Below the pieces are notes generated by a model. That model saw nothing but the letters and a program-made list of their open reading frames with translations, ran no database searches and had not been told where the DNA came from. The position numbers and the translations under genes were made by a program. This document shows, piece after piece, positions 46,703 to 57,902 of a stretch of 64,000 nt of DNA (position 1 is its first letter; the number at the start of each line of letters is the position of its first letter). The stretch comes from Laetiporus sulphureus 93-53 (taxonomy: Eukaryota > Basidiomycota > Agaricomycetes > Polyporales > Laetiporaceae): NCBI RefSeq assembly GCF_001632365.1, contig NW_024468538.1:278943-342942 (forward strand), in the 5' to 3' direction.

Positions 46703-47598
46703 ATGATCCTACATACCGTCCTTCTTACCGTTGCTGACATTGTGGTAGACGGTGCGAATAAACAGCCGGTGGCCATTCTTCCCGAATTCCGCCTAGCCGC
46801 AAGCGAGGGAGTTCTCATACGCAACCCCGAGACTCGGTTCGAGACCTGGCTCACAGGCACTGTGGATTACGGCATGTGTAATTACGAGTCAGAGGCCGCT
46901 CGCCGTAAGCCATCCATCATGTGTTTTAACCACCTCCACTAAGGTCTGTGATCACAGATCGAGTCTTTGCCGGCAAATTTCAGGATCTTCTGCCGTACAT
47001 CAAGAGCCGAATCTTCTTGGTTGAAGCAAAGAAGGAGGACCACGACTTATGGCAGTACATACCTGAGGCTGCAAGCCAGGCTATCGTTATCAGCGAGGTT
47101 TCGGGGTGAGTGGAGTTTTGTTATATTGTCGCGGTTGCTTAAGACAGTCCAGGGAGAATGTTGTTCGTTTTGTTGTATCGGATGGTCAGAGCTGGATCTT
47201 CTGCCTCTTTGAGAAAGACAGCGATGGGACAAGGATTGTATACGAGGGGAATCCAATGCTGAAGATCATGTCGGGCGACGTTGCAAAGGGGGGAACGGTT
47301 TCCAAGGATAGCGTCAAGAAGATTGTGAGCTTGTTGCACCATTGGGTGGGTTCAATGTCCTTCTGTTGGAATTGTAGCTGATCGAGCGCATGTGCAGTTC
47401 GTTGATATGAGCGACCCGCTCGAAGATCCTCTTTATACTTTGCTGCGCAACCCTGCCCGCCAGCTCATGACGGACCCTGTCTCTAAAGACAGTCATCGCG
47501 AAGAATTCCGCGCCGAAGAAGATTTGAGCTGCAACCTTCCGTCGCAACCGCTTCAAGGGTGCTCAGACGGAAGACAGCGTAAAAAAAGAAAGTACTAG
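46703..47598 (+). CDS. Unrecognised protein with PD-(D/E)xK nuclease-like residues, possibly 5'-truncated
   Basis: Exon 1 (from 46703) reads LTVADIVVDGANKQPVAILP and WLTGTVDYGMCNYE. It splices at C|GTAAGC to HRVFAGKFQDLLPYIKSRIF, then LVEAKKEDHDLWQYIPEAAS and QAIVISEV. After a second short intron comes ENVVRFVVSDGQSWIFCLFE. A third intron (GTGGGT to CAG) leads to FVDMSDPLEDPLYTLLRNPA and the basic end RQRKKRKY. The Asp in GTVDYG followed by a beta-strand with VEAKK fits a D...ExK nuclease-like core. I believe similar proteins are dispersed in mushroom genomes, often near repeats, but could not check. The ATG sits 81 bp after a foldback repeat, so upstream exons may be missing. Confidence 0.5.
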
Positions 47599-47995
47599 GA
47601 CCCGTCTCCTCAATCCTCGTGGCGGCAACCCTCGTCACTTCTCTACGTTCTCGAATGCTGGATGAGAAGACCGAATATATCGCGGACTGGTCAAGGGAAA
47701 GTCCGAGGAGAGTCGAGAGCGTGGTAGAGAATCAGAGTATCTGTCAATTGATGGCGCAACATCATGAGTTCGCAAGTCCGTCTCCGGCTCCTGTACTATA
47801 TACAAACTGTGGAACAATAATGACCTCGCGCTATCAGTAATAAAGTTCGAGAACGTGCCGGTATGTGACAACGTCCAGTGAGCCAGTGCAACTCCAATCT
47901 ATCCACAACACTCGCATACCTCACTTGATTCCGTCATTCTAGCAACATTTCCAATCCAAACCTCCCGCGACCCCGATGTCCAATCCACAAGACAT
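47599..47995. other. Intergenic region
   Basis: No supported gene; short frames on both strands only. Confidence 0.4.
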
Positions 47996-47999
47996 GCGG

Positions 48000-48475
48000 T
48001 GACGCCTCATCGAGCCCTGTGAGCTTCGCAAGCAGCTTGGCGTCCAGCCCAAGCTATGCGAGCGGTATGTGCACTTGATGAGATACCGATTTGGCGGGGG
48101 AATACCCAGCGCACGCGCTCGCATACCTCGACGCAGTCTTCCAATGGACGCTGCGATTGTATCCCAAAGTCATCGAACACGCCGTGGCCCGCCATCGTAC
48201 CCCGCTTCCTACGTTTGCGCGACTCCGCCCCTCGCATCCACAAAGTGCTCGATATGCCACCAAAGGTACCGTCATTCACTCTCCATCTCCTGTGCGAGCG
48301 GCCTTCCATGCCCCTGCGTCGACATATCCCCACCTGTGCAGGCCAGATTGTCACTGTTCCGGCCCATTTCATAAAGCACGTCCCGCGCGCTCTGAAGGCT
48401 TTGATGCGAGGGCGTTCCAGCCAGCGCGCTGGATCGAGGAGGACGGATCCCGCTGTGCGCATAGGTGATTTAAGG
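48000..48475 (+). pseudogene. Cytochrome P450 relic (K-helix to PERW region)
   Basis: One frame reads AYLDAVFQWTLRLYPKVIEH, which aligns with the P450 K-helix (family pattern xxVfxETLRLYPP). The glutamate of ExxR is Trp here. Downstream, IVTVPAHFIKHVPRALKAL corresponds to the strand that follows the K-helix. Then, in another frame, EGFDARAFQPARWIEEDG corresponds to the PERW block. There is no heme-binding cysteine motif and no N-terminal half. Loss of ExxR plus the frame shift mark it as decayed. The region directly precedes the tandem duplication. Confidence 0.6.
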
Positions 48476-48792
48476 CCGCCGGCACGCCCGGAAGTTCACA
48501 CAAATGGGTATGTGACGCATCGGTCTTGGGTATAGGTTCGTGCTCGCGATGACCGAGGTGAGCGAATGCGCGTCGTCGATTGAGCGGTGTGCTGATGGGA
48601 TGGTTGGTGCTGGTAGTCGTGCTGTGTGCGGTGATGCGCTTTAGATTGAGGACGAGCGGAAGACGAGGATCGAGGTGATCCCGGGCTGATCGAGCAGCTG
48701 CGTAGGTCACAGGGGAGGAGAGACAGTGAGGGCTCTTTTGAGCATCCAGCGGCTAGAATCGTTCGCTGCTGAGCGTGTATCGCCTGATCTTG

Positions 48793-49570
48793 TCATGTCG
48801 CCACGGGCCATTGCGTGGTATGGCGGCTTGATGTTATTTTTAGAGATTGTGGACGTCGTGCAGATACGAGCGTGGGAGCATGCACCTTGGCATGAAATAA
48901 AATATAGACCGCTTTGCCTTCGGGAGTCTCGAGGCGGAGATGCATTTGATGGATCCGCTGAGTTCGTCTCGGATCACTCATCCAAATCAATCTCCACTGC
49001 GATTCGCTGAAAGCGTCACCGGCAACGCCACGAAGACGACGAGATAGACGGGTAGACGACCATTGGGGAATTTTGACCAAGATCGTTTGGTCGACGGAGG
49101 CCTTGTGCGTTGGTTCCAGCCGATAGTCTGTACGTGAGAGCGTATGAATCGGGAATGTAGTGGTCGTGGGATGGTGATCGACGGCGGAGCATACGGCTTG
49201 GAAGACGTGGAAACCAGATGGAGAAGATAGATGTCTGAGCGTAGGAATAGCAATGGTGGTATGCGGGGAGCTTGACGCAGATATGTTATGTAGCAGCGCG
49301 TGATGTATATGGAGCAGGGGATCGCGAAAGAGAGCGCGATGCGTAGCTAAGAACTGCAGGACAGTACGGCACTTCGAAGAGCCGGAGAGACGAGGGTAGA
49401 AATTTTCGCGGACCACTTGAGTGTACCCTTCATTGTTGCCAGGGTGGGGGCACGACCACGAACGCGAGATGCATCGTCTGGATATACAACGGCCGCGGCG
49501 ATCAAAAGGTGTCTTCATATCCACGTTCCCTCACTGTAGCGCTGCAGTTCCAATATCGCGACACAAGCCA
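48793..49570 (-). other. Duplicated coding-like segment downstream of the F-box relic
   Basis: A minus-strand frame reads AAVVYPDDASRVRG, then PTLATMKGTLKWSAKISTLV and SPALRSAVLSC. The second unit copy (53,400-53,640) has the same segment as TLATMKVTLNWTAKASTLVF. The two differ by frame-changing events, so one or both are broken. It could be a further exon of the F-box gene or a separate small protein. Confidence 0.35.
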
Positions 49571-49606
49571 ATGCATGAGTCTAGACGTAAAATGTAGGAT
49601 ATTCAC

Positions 49607-50635
49607 CGGAAGATACCTCGACTGGTCAGTCGTTGGAATAATGCTCGAAATTTCTCCTTCCAATATCCCCTGGCCGCTGTAACTGCCGCATCGGGATCTT
49701 CGGAATAAACTGCCGCATCGGGATCTGAGAATTTACAGTGCAAATTCTACTTTTCTCAGGTCCTCGAATCGATCGGATGAAAGATAATTGTCTATCTTTT
49801 CGTAGGGATCAAGCTGGTCCTCAAGCCAAGGTGTTGAAACTGATCCGCCAGATAAAAATGGCGTGAATGCAGGACATTCATAGATGGGCATGAATCCCGG
49901 TCATTGAACAATATCACGATTTCTTGAAGCTGGCGTGATTTGATTGAAAGTAAGCATCTACACAATGTGTTCAAATCAGAATGTTCACGAATGTCGACAT
50001 TGGTGAGCCATAGTCTCCGCAGTGAGGTATCGTGAGTGGAGGATAGCGGCGCTGCCAAATCTGGGAAGACTCTCATTAGCAGAAATGCTTACATGAAACC
50101 AGAGCGCACACCTGCAAAAGACATCCATGTATCTACCTCTCTGTTTAGGCGAAAAAGGTCCAATCGCAGTTCCGAGAGTGAGCCGGAAGCAGCATCCAAC
50201 AATCGCCGACATCTGTGTTCGTATTCTGATTCAGCCACATTGATTGTCTCCTTTATGATGAGTCTCCGCAAGATGCAAGTATGAGCAAGGAAGTCGACGA
50301 GTTCCTCAGGTTCCATCCCCCTGAGCGACAAGGACCTAATCTCGACGCGGTTGCGATATAGATCAAACATATCGTGGTGGAAGTGGTCATGTCTGAATCT
50401 CAGAAGGTCACATGTTTTGAGCTCGACCAGGCGGGGCAGAGCACAGATGAGGCGCCCGAAGACAGTGACCGACGGGAATGTGACATCATAGAGATCGAGG
50501 CGAGTTACAGAGAAGCCGGAGAGATGCTCGGCAGACTAGCCTGCATTGCCTCAAAGCATGCTGGTCGTTCCACAGATGGTGGATCACGTTCTCCCACACC
50601 TCGACCGGAAGCTGCGGCAGAGACACTGGTTCCAT
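49607..50635 (-). pseudogene. F-box protein pseudogene (unit copy 1)
   Basis: The frame begins MEPVSLPQLPVEVWENVIHH, a good F-box N-terminus, and continues to QCRLVCRA. It is then joined directly to sequence matching FSVTRLDLHDVTFPSVTIFG of the intact paralog at 53.7-54.9 kb. About 280 bases, roughly 95 codons, are missing, and the frame shifts to a stop soon after. The downstream part, FDLYRNRVEIRSLSLRGMEP and LLDAASGSLSELRLDLFRLN, is still clearly homologous. About 200 extra bases lie upstream of the F-box ATG relative to the paralog. A minus-strand ATG at 51,001 (MASSEQ) may have begun an upstream exon. Confidence 0.7.
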
Positions 50636-51460
50636 TCGTCGTGTGGGATTTCTAGGGGATTCACTTGTGTAATGTATAGGAAACGCCGGTAAAATTTGCT
50701 TCTCATGGCCACAGGAGTCCACAGATGTTCGATTCTGTTCTCCAGAAGCTTCACGTTCGGACGCCACAGCAGAGGCATTATGGCCACTGTTTCCACCTCG
50801 GATTCGTCTTCGAATTTCACCTCTGGTACTAGTACCTGGATCTCGCCTGCCTTGCCCTTGCCCCTGATCCAACGCAGCATAGCACGTAAACGGTCGAGAA
50901 CGCGTACACGGAGCTTTCCCACTCACCGCTGGCTCACGACTTCGCATTTTGTACACGTCGTACCCTGAAGCGTATTTCAGATACTGTTCGGAGGATGCCA
51001 TAGCGTTCTATCAAGTGGTGGGAGATGGTCGCAGGTGTGAGTCTCCAGGCCAGCTTTCGAGCTATATGTATTCATCTCATCGCATTGCAGCGTGCCTCCG
51101 TATGCAGTGTCTTCTATGAGTGCACACACGGTCCACAGATCCGCGTGCAATGCAGCTGCTGCACAGCCATGTTTAGGCCACACGCAATCGGTGAATTGGG
51201 ATGCTTACTGAAGGTGCTATACATGCGCCATCTGTTCATGGGTGATGCACAGCCCAGCGGTATATTAAGCAGTCGACGAGCCAAGATCATGCGTATTTTG
51301 ATGCAGGGGCAGAGACGAACAAAATACGAGGCATGACATGCACAGCGCAATAATCTCATTTTCTCCAAGTCGATTATTGCATTTTAAATACGTCCATACA
51401 GCTCAGGCACATTGCAGCATGCATGCTCAGGATTTGACGTGCCTTGCGGACGGATAGACA

Positions 51461-51715
51461 TTAATGGAAGCTCATCTGGCTTCCCATATGCAGTACCCGA
51501 TTATGTAGAAGCTCTCTCATGTCTTGAAAGCTTTGCCGAAATTGCTGCACCATTTCGAAGTTCGCGACGATTCTGCAAACCGAACGACAGTTGTTCTGCA
51601 TAGCTTCACAGACACGCTGCGCCTCAACGAAGATCGCAGCTGTGCGTAGAGCCAAGGGACAGAGGGAAGGAATAGGCGATGACTGGAGTAGCTTCGGGGC
51701 GCCGTGCGTTGCCAC
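51461..51715 (-). CDS. Small helical protein or exon within the duplicated unit
   Basis: The frame reads CPLALRTAAIFVEAQRVCEA, then MQNNCRSVCRIVANFEMVQQ and FRQSFQDMRELLHN. It is amphipathic helix throughout. The second copy (61,210-61,400) keeps RIVANFE and SLQDMR but has TAG where this one has the CAG of EAQRV. Retention of the same frame in two diverged copies suggests it once coded for protein. It may be one exon of a larger minus-strand gene whose other exons I could not place. Function unknown. Confidence 0.4.
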   Translation of the reverse strand: MATHGAPKLLQSSPIPSLCPLALRTAAIFVEAQRVCEAMQNNCRSVCRIVANFEMVQQFRQSFQDMRELLHNRVLHMGSQMSFH

Positions 51716-52760
51716 ATACGCATCTTGTCAGAATATGATATCGGATCGATGGTATTAGACCACATACCGTAAACTTTGTCGACATGCTTCAAGCTGAATG
51801 CATTGCTGCACTGTCACGGACACCACGAGTGCGGTCATGAGGTTTCCTGCCCGTCATTGCCGCTGAGGCTACACTACTGGTACACGACTCGCTTTATCAG
51901 CACCGCAGTCTGCGCAGGAGGCACGCACGCACGTCTGCAAGATGCAGGTAAAAAATGCGTGGCCGTTCGGGTGCCTGCATTCCTAGGAGCTGCGCCTGCG
52001 CCCCGTCAATCCCAATCAACGGTTGAATGGAAGCATTAGCTGACGCACCGCATTCATGCCGCATCCGTGATGTCAGGAGCATCTGCAGACAACAACAGTC
52101 ATCCCACGTTCCGAACATCCGGGCAGTACTAGTCCACAACGCGGCCGCTTCTCGAGCTGTCAGCCAAGGAAACTGCATCGAGTAGTATGCTCATGCTGCA
52201 GATTGCGACTATCACATGCTCGGCATTATTTTCCAGGAAGAGCGAACAATGGTGCACGACAGATGGTGCTGGTGAGAAGCTGAATAGCAATGTGTGACGG
52301 CGGATCGGCCGCGACGGAGATGACAAGGGACGACAATGCTTTGGTCGCTCACATTACGCGTGCACATTGGGAATGTTGTACATAGCGTCTTCGCCTGCCT
52401 ACGAGCGCAGTGCCTGCATAGCAAGGACTGGGTTAATTTGAGGCTGTACAAGACGACGTACGATGACAGCATTGCGGCTTTATTGAATGAATGTACGTAC
52501 TACGCCACGCCGCAAGAAGCAGGTAGGTGACACAAAGCTGTCAGGATGTCCGTGTAGCACCTGCGCTACTTCGTTAGTTAGTCTGTATACTGCCCATGCT
52601 GTGTTCAATAGAAACGTCTGCTGACACCGCTTTCATGCCACATCTGTGAACGAGGGTCCTGTGGAGGCGAGAACGGCCAACCCTACACTGCTCATCATCT
52701 AGGCGGTGATAGCCGACCGTTCATTTCTTCGAGTTTCGGGAAGGGAAGGCTCCTCAAGTC

Positions 52761-55205
52761 ATCCTGGGCTAATCTAGCAACTGTGGGTCACAGGGGAGCA
52801 GAGATGGTGAGGGCCCTTTTGAGCATCCGGCAGCTAGAGTCAGTCCGCGACTGAACCTGCATCGGTTGGTCATGGTTCGGTGCGTGGTATAGTTGACGTT
52901 ATCTGCAGCGATTGTGGACGTCGTGCAGATACGAGCACGGGAACGCGCACCATGGCACGATATGAAATATCAGGCCACTTCGCCTCCAAGAGTCTCTCGA
53001 TGGAGACGCATCCGATGGACCTCCTGTGTCCGTGAGGAATCACTCGTCCAAACGCGGGGCGCTCCTGCGACTCTCGGAACTAAGCCCGTAGAGTGGGCCT
53101 TGCCAGCATCGTAAGGAAGACAACAAAATGGACGCATAGACGTCTTTTGGAGGATTCCGACCGGGATTGTCTGGCCGCCACGGAGAGCTTGTGTTAATTC
53201 CAGCGGGTAGGGTGCAGTAGAGAGCGTATGAATGGGGAATGTAGTGGTCGTGGAATGAGCGGTTGTTAACAGAGCATATGGAAGTGGAGACGAGATGGAG
53301 AAGATAGATGTCTGAGTGTCCTCATGGCGATGGTGGTACGTACGAAAACAGATGCAGGAATTTGCATATATGTTATGTAGTGGCGCATGATATATTGCTA
53401 ATTGTAGGAGGGATCGCGTACCGAGAGCCCGCAGGACCATACGACACTTCGAGGAGCCGGAAAGACGAGGGTAGAAGCCTTCGCGGTCCAGTTGAGGGTA
53501 ACTTTCATCGTTGCCAGAGTGGAGACGTGACCAGGAATGCGAGAAGCATCTGCTGTAGATACAACGGCCGCGATAATCAAAAGTTGTCTTCGTACCCAGG
53601 TCCCGTCACTGTGGCGCTGCAGTTCCAATAAGGCGATGCATATCAATGCGTGAGTCTAGGCATAAAATATAAGATACTCACCAGAGGATACCTCGCTCAG
53701 TCAGTCGTGGGAACAACGGTGCAAAGATCTGCTTCCACTGCTCCTCAACCGCTGTAATAGCTTCCACGCTGTCAAGAACAGCTGAAAGTGCAAATTCTAC
53801 TTTGCTCAGTGTCCTGAATGGATCGGATGAAAGATAATTATCCATCTCTTCGTGGTGAGCAGACTCGTGATTTCTGAACATGTTCTTCACTTTCTCTATA
53901 ATTTCAGTTGGGCTAGAAAGCCAAATAAACACTATCACAATTTCTCGAAGCTGGTTTGATTCGATTGAAAGTAAGGCTTGACCAAAGCTGTCCAGGTCAG
54001 AATCTTGAGGGATGTTCTTGAGGCATAGCCACAGTCTCTGCAGCGAAATATTGTGAGCGAGGGATAGCACCGAACGTTCTGGAGAGACTCTGATCAGCAG
54101 AAATGCTTACATGAAACCAGAATGCATACCTGCAGCAGACACCTCTGTATCTGTCTGTCGTTCTGATTGACCAAGCTCCAAAAGCAGTTGCAGTTCTGAG
54201 AGCGATCCAGATGCAGCATTCAATAGTCGCTGAAATTCCCCTTTGAATCGTCCATGATGATAGAAATGATCATAGCGGAAAATGCATCTTTGCAAGTGAC
54301 TCGAGATGCAAGGATGAGCAAGGAAGTCCATGAGTTTCTCAGATTCTAGTGGCGGATACTCGAGCCACAAGGACCTGATCGTGACGCGATTGCGATATAA
54401 ACCAAACGTATCGCGGTGGAATTGGTCATGTGTGAAATCCATATTGTCGCATTCGAGCTCGACCAGGCAGGGCAGCGCACAGACGAGGCGCCCAAAGATG
54501 GTGACCGACGGGAATGTGACATCATGAAGATCGAGGCGAGTGACGGAGAAGGCGGAGAGGTGCACAAAAATGTCTTTGTGCATCGTCCATGGCTTCCACT
54601 CTGAATTCCAGATTCTGAGCCGCTCGAGCTCGGGCAGCTTCCGAGCGAGCAGGATCGCCGCCGGCCACAGTGTTGACAAATCGATTATTCGATGTGGGAA
54701 ATCGCCTATGAACATATCGTGCGCCCGTTTCGACAGCTCGGGCGTCTGCTTCAGTTCCTTTGCATACGCCTTTACACCCCGAACAGTGTTGATCATGATT
54801 TTCCTGTGCAAATGGAAGCGACAGGGAGGGTACCATGCTCGGCAGACGAGGCTGCACTGCGCCAAAGCGTACTGGTCGTCCCACAGATGATTGATCACAT
54901 TCTCCCACACCTCGACCGGAAGCTGCGGTAAAGGTCTCATTGCCGACATGCCAGTCTCGCCTACCTTGCCCTCGCCCTCGATCTAACGCAGCATAGTACG
55001 TAAATGGTCAAGAGCGCATACATCGGAGTTTGCCTACTCCGAGAAGTACTCAAGTACTCACTATTCGTACAAGCCGTTTTGAGTTGATTTTCCATCCTCT
55101 CGTCCCGTCCTCGAGGCATTCCAGCTTCTGTTTGAAGGATTCCATAGCGTTTGAGCAGATAGTGGTGGAGGATGGTCACGGGCGTAAATTCCAAGCCCAC
55201 TTTTA
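52761..55205. repeat. Tandem duplication unit, copy 2, first half
   Basis: Aligns with 48,679 to about 51,055 in the same orientation and carries the intact F-box gene. Similarity stops near 55,205, just inside the zone where the second half of the unit resumes at 60,672. About 80-90 bases (CTGTTYGRAGGATKCCATAG through the CCAGGCCAGC-like segment) occur at both breakpoints. Confidence 0.75.
53678..54949 (-). CDS. F-box protein with C-terminal leucine-rich region
   Basis: The start gives MSAMRPLPQLPVEVWENVIN, then HLWDDQYALAQCSLVCRAWY, a clear F-box that would bind Skp1. The rest, about 370 residues, is leucine-rich with irregular repeats (SVTRLDLHDVTFPSVTIFGR, LVCALPCLVELECDNMDF, SLSELQLLLELGQSE), as in mushroom F-box/LRR-type proteins. 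An intron near 54,128-54,090 (GTATGC to CAGAG) joins TEVSAA to VSPERSVLSLAHNISLQRL. It ends LTERGILW at 53678, though a GTGAGT there could allow another 3' exon. An ATG at 55,145 (MESFKQKLE) may mark an upstream exon. Substrate unknown. Intact relative of the 49.6-50.6 kb pseudogene. Confidence 0.7.
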
Positions 55206-55689
55206 AATTGATATAAGCAAAGGGGCACTAAGCGCGCGGATTGTGGCACGAAAGCAGCAAATTCCCCAGGTCTGGCTCAAGAAATTCTCCGAACACGGAT
55301 AGGGTGTCCGCCTGATTGACGTGCTAAGCGAATTAAACAAGATGACACTCCATGCCGTGGGCGCTGCAGGTGATCTTTCCCACTAGGAAATTATGGTGCG
55401 GTTCCGGCGTTAGCCAGCCACCATCTTCCTGTCTCATGGGCGCAAGAAATGAGATCTGAGAGACCGGTTAGGGCCACAAAAGACCGGGGAGTACAATATT
55501 ACAGCTGCGTATTTATTTTTATACAACATTCCGCTCTCCCATACTCGCCCGCTCTGTTTCCAGGTACCGCCCTGCGACGCCTTTCAGGCTTCAGCTGTCG
55601 CTTCGGCGCCCGTGCATTGAGCACGGTTCCACGTCGGTCGGCCACTTCTAACTTCCCTCCTCTTGTTCGCGTGTATGTACATATGAGCT

Positions 55690-56980
55690 GAACGACGCGT
55701 CAAAGATTTGATCATAAACTGGACATCTTGCGCTCCGATGGGCAGCCTGCCTAACGAGCTCGCCGATGCTTTCCGGGCTATTTTCGCTCCTCCGACTGGC
55801 AAGCCGTCGGTGTTTATTGTGCTTCGCTCCCTGTTTCCTCCTCTTCGATACCTCGTAAGTCCTCACCATCTCAGTCTTGCCTTCTCGTCTCTCTCACCTC
55901 TCACACAGTCGCACCTTGGCAGCCAACCGAAAGAATGAGGCGCATCGTGGCAGCCAGAGCGGTGATCTATCGGTATCGGCATGCAGCTGCTCGTGGAGAA
56001 GAAGCACATTCTGGAGGCCATGGCAGAAGACGAAAGAGCCGAGCCGAGGCGTTTGGCGAACCGCAATTTGTTGAGTCTGTTGCTGAGAACGAACCTGGCG
56101 GCCGACATTCCTATAGACCAGAGGGTCACTGACGAGGAACCGGAGGAAGTACTAGCCCGTGCGTGACACCCTCTAATATGAGTGCAATCTCGCTGATCAG
56201 ACTATCTCAGAGATATCGACATGCGTTTGTATCATATTCTGCCGTTATTCACGCTCTCCCTCCAACTATCTAGCTTCTTGACCGCCGGATACGAAATGAC
56301 TGGCAATGCGGCGATGTGGTGCCTGTACGTGCTGACTCAGGGCGCTGAACTGCAGCAGAAACTATACGCCGAACTGAGCGAGATGCACTTCGACAGTCCG
56401 TCGATGGATGACCTCCAAGCACTGCCGTTTCCGGATATCGTCGTCCGTGAATCTCTGCGACTGCATATCCCTGTACCATCCGGCCTCAGGGTCGCGGTCA
56501 CCCCTTCAGAAGCCATTTTGCGACTTGCATGGGCAAATCCCTACAGAATCGAGTAAGAAGTTGGAGCATACCTTGTGGTGGCTGCGCTGATCTGAGATGC
56601 GACAGCATTCCGAAAGGCACGACGACCGACATCGCACTCCTGGCCCTGAACACGTCGAAGAGCTTATGCGGCGAGGATGCCTTGGAATTTAGGTGCGTGA
56701 CGAACCACTTGCGTATCGCACTCCGGTCTTTAATGTTCTTTTTTTTTTTTGGCACACAGACCTGAGCGTTGGAAGGCCGTTCCGGACACCGCGCATTACT
56801 GCTCACCTTTCCTCTCTCTTCTCTCCCTACACGGCGGCCTCCACCGGTCCAGCATGCGTTTGGCCTCTACACTTCTCACTCCGCATTCCGGGCAGCATCA
56901 GGGTGAGCATCTGTAGGCGCACTGTGCTCATGCTCTTCTATATGTGCGATTCTCACATGGTTCCCTCGCACTCATGAGGC
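55690..56980 (+). pseudogene. Cytochrome P450 pseudogene, 5'-truncated and frameshifted
   Basis: Homology begins mid-protein with NELADAFRAIFAPPTGKPSV and LRSLFPPLRYL. It continues as LLVEKKHILEAMAEDERAEP and TNLAADIPIDQRVTDEEPEE, then the I-helix FLTAGYEMTGNAAMWCLYVL and the K-helix FPDIVVRESLRLHIPVPSGL with intact ExxR. IPKGTTTDIALLALNTSKSL and EFRPERWKAVPDTA follow. Pieces lie in different frames, the N-terminal 200 or so residues are absent, and the heme loop is not readable: only TGPACVWP, in another frame, recalls the GPRxCxG core. A poly-T run lies at about 56,740 in an intron-like gap. The resemblance is to mushroom P450s of the CYP5139/CYP5144 kind, from memory. Confidence 0.7.
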
Positions 56981-57902
56981 GTTCCGACTGCCCTCAACGC
57001 TATGCACTCGACTTCCGACCAACGCCGCTGATACCTCGTCTGACCTGTCAAGGCCCATGCTGCCCGCCACTATGCCCTGCTATCGCACTCGCCATCAACA
57101 ACAATCCCGCTCGTTTGCATTTTCCTCGAGCTTGTGATGATGCGGTTGCTGCGGAGCTATGATTGTTCCAGTGCTTACAGCCCATTGAGCCGTGCTAGTA
57201 TCCTCGGTGTATATAACATGAATCAGTCTACTTCCTCGTGCCCGCCGTGTTCCCCATCGATTGGCCACGCTCACGATCGCAGAGAGATTCGAAGATATAT
57301 TTCGTCAGTCTACGAAATATATGTGCACGCGGGCAGTGGGAACATGAGTGCGTCGGGCGAGAGTCAGGGAATTGAACGATGATGACGATCCCTCCTTACC
57401 ACCTTCTCTAGTCAATATCGCAAGCAATGATATCAATCATATTTCAGCGACATGTCCATTTGTTAGCACAGATGAACTGTACGTACGAGCATTTCATCGG
57501 CATCTCTATTCGTTCCTTCAGAGAAGCTAAAGTATCGTTTTCGTCCAAGGTACACTGGCTAGCGCAGTATCCACATCCCATGCACAGGCATACGTGCGTT
57601 GTACACGACCAATGTTAACCCCAAAGCCTCATGGATCACCATTTTTCAGTTCATATCAACAAACAAAGCCATGCTTGCCGCACTGTTTGCTTTCACTTCG
57701 CATCAAGCAATGAACAAAGTGTGGTGGATATAAACCTGTCATTTCCATGCAAAGCAGTCGAACATATCTTAACGGCACTAGTCGGTCAAGATTGTAATCG
57801 TACATACGTCAAACAAAACTACACCTCAAAACTCGTAGAAGTGCCTTGAATTCGATATACGCTACTTGACATTGTCTTCCTGACGCCATGCAACTCGAAG
57901 CA
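56981..57902. other. Intergenic region
   Basis: AT-rich DNA between the P450 relic and the 3' end of the lipase gene. No gene is supported. Confidence 0.4.

Larger units (their letters stand above)
48679..52753. repeat. Tandem duplication unit, copy 1 (intact length, 4.1 kb)
   Basis: This stretch aligns in the same orientation with 52,761-55,205 (first half) and 60,672-62,406 (second half). Left matches start at ATCCCGGGCTGATC / ATCCTGGGCTAATC and continue through GTCACAGGGGAG and GATTGTGGACGTCGTGCAG. Right matches include GATGGTCGCAGGT, CCAGGCCAGCTTTCGAG and CACAAAGCTGTCAGGATGTC. It ends 7 bases before copy 2 starts, so the two are directly adjacent. It carries a decayed F-box gene and a small minus-strand frame. 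Confidence 0.8.

Noticed and set aside
56735..56755. Poly-T run as a possible retroposon poly-A tail (minus strand)
   Set aside because: It falls in an intron-like gap inside the P450 relic, with no target duplications or reverse-transcribed gene beside it.
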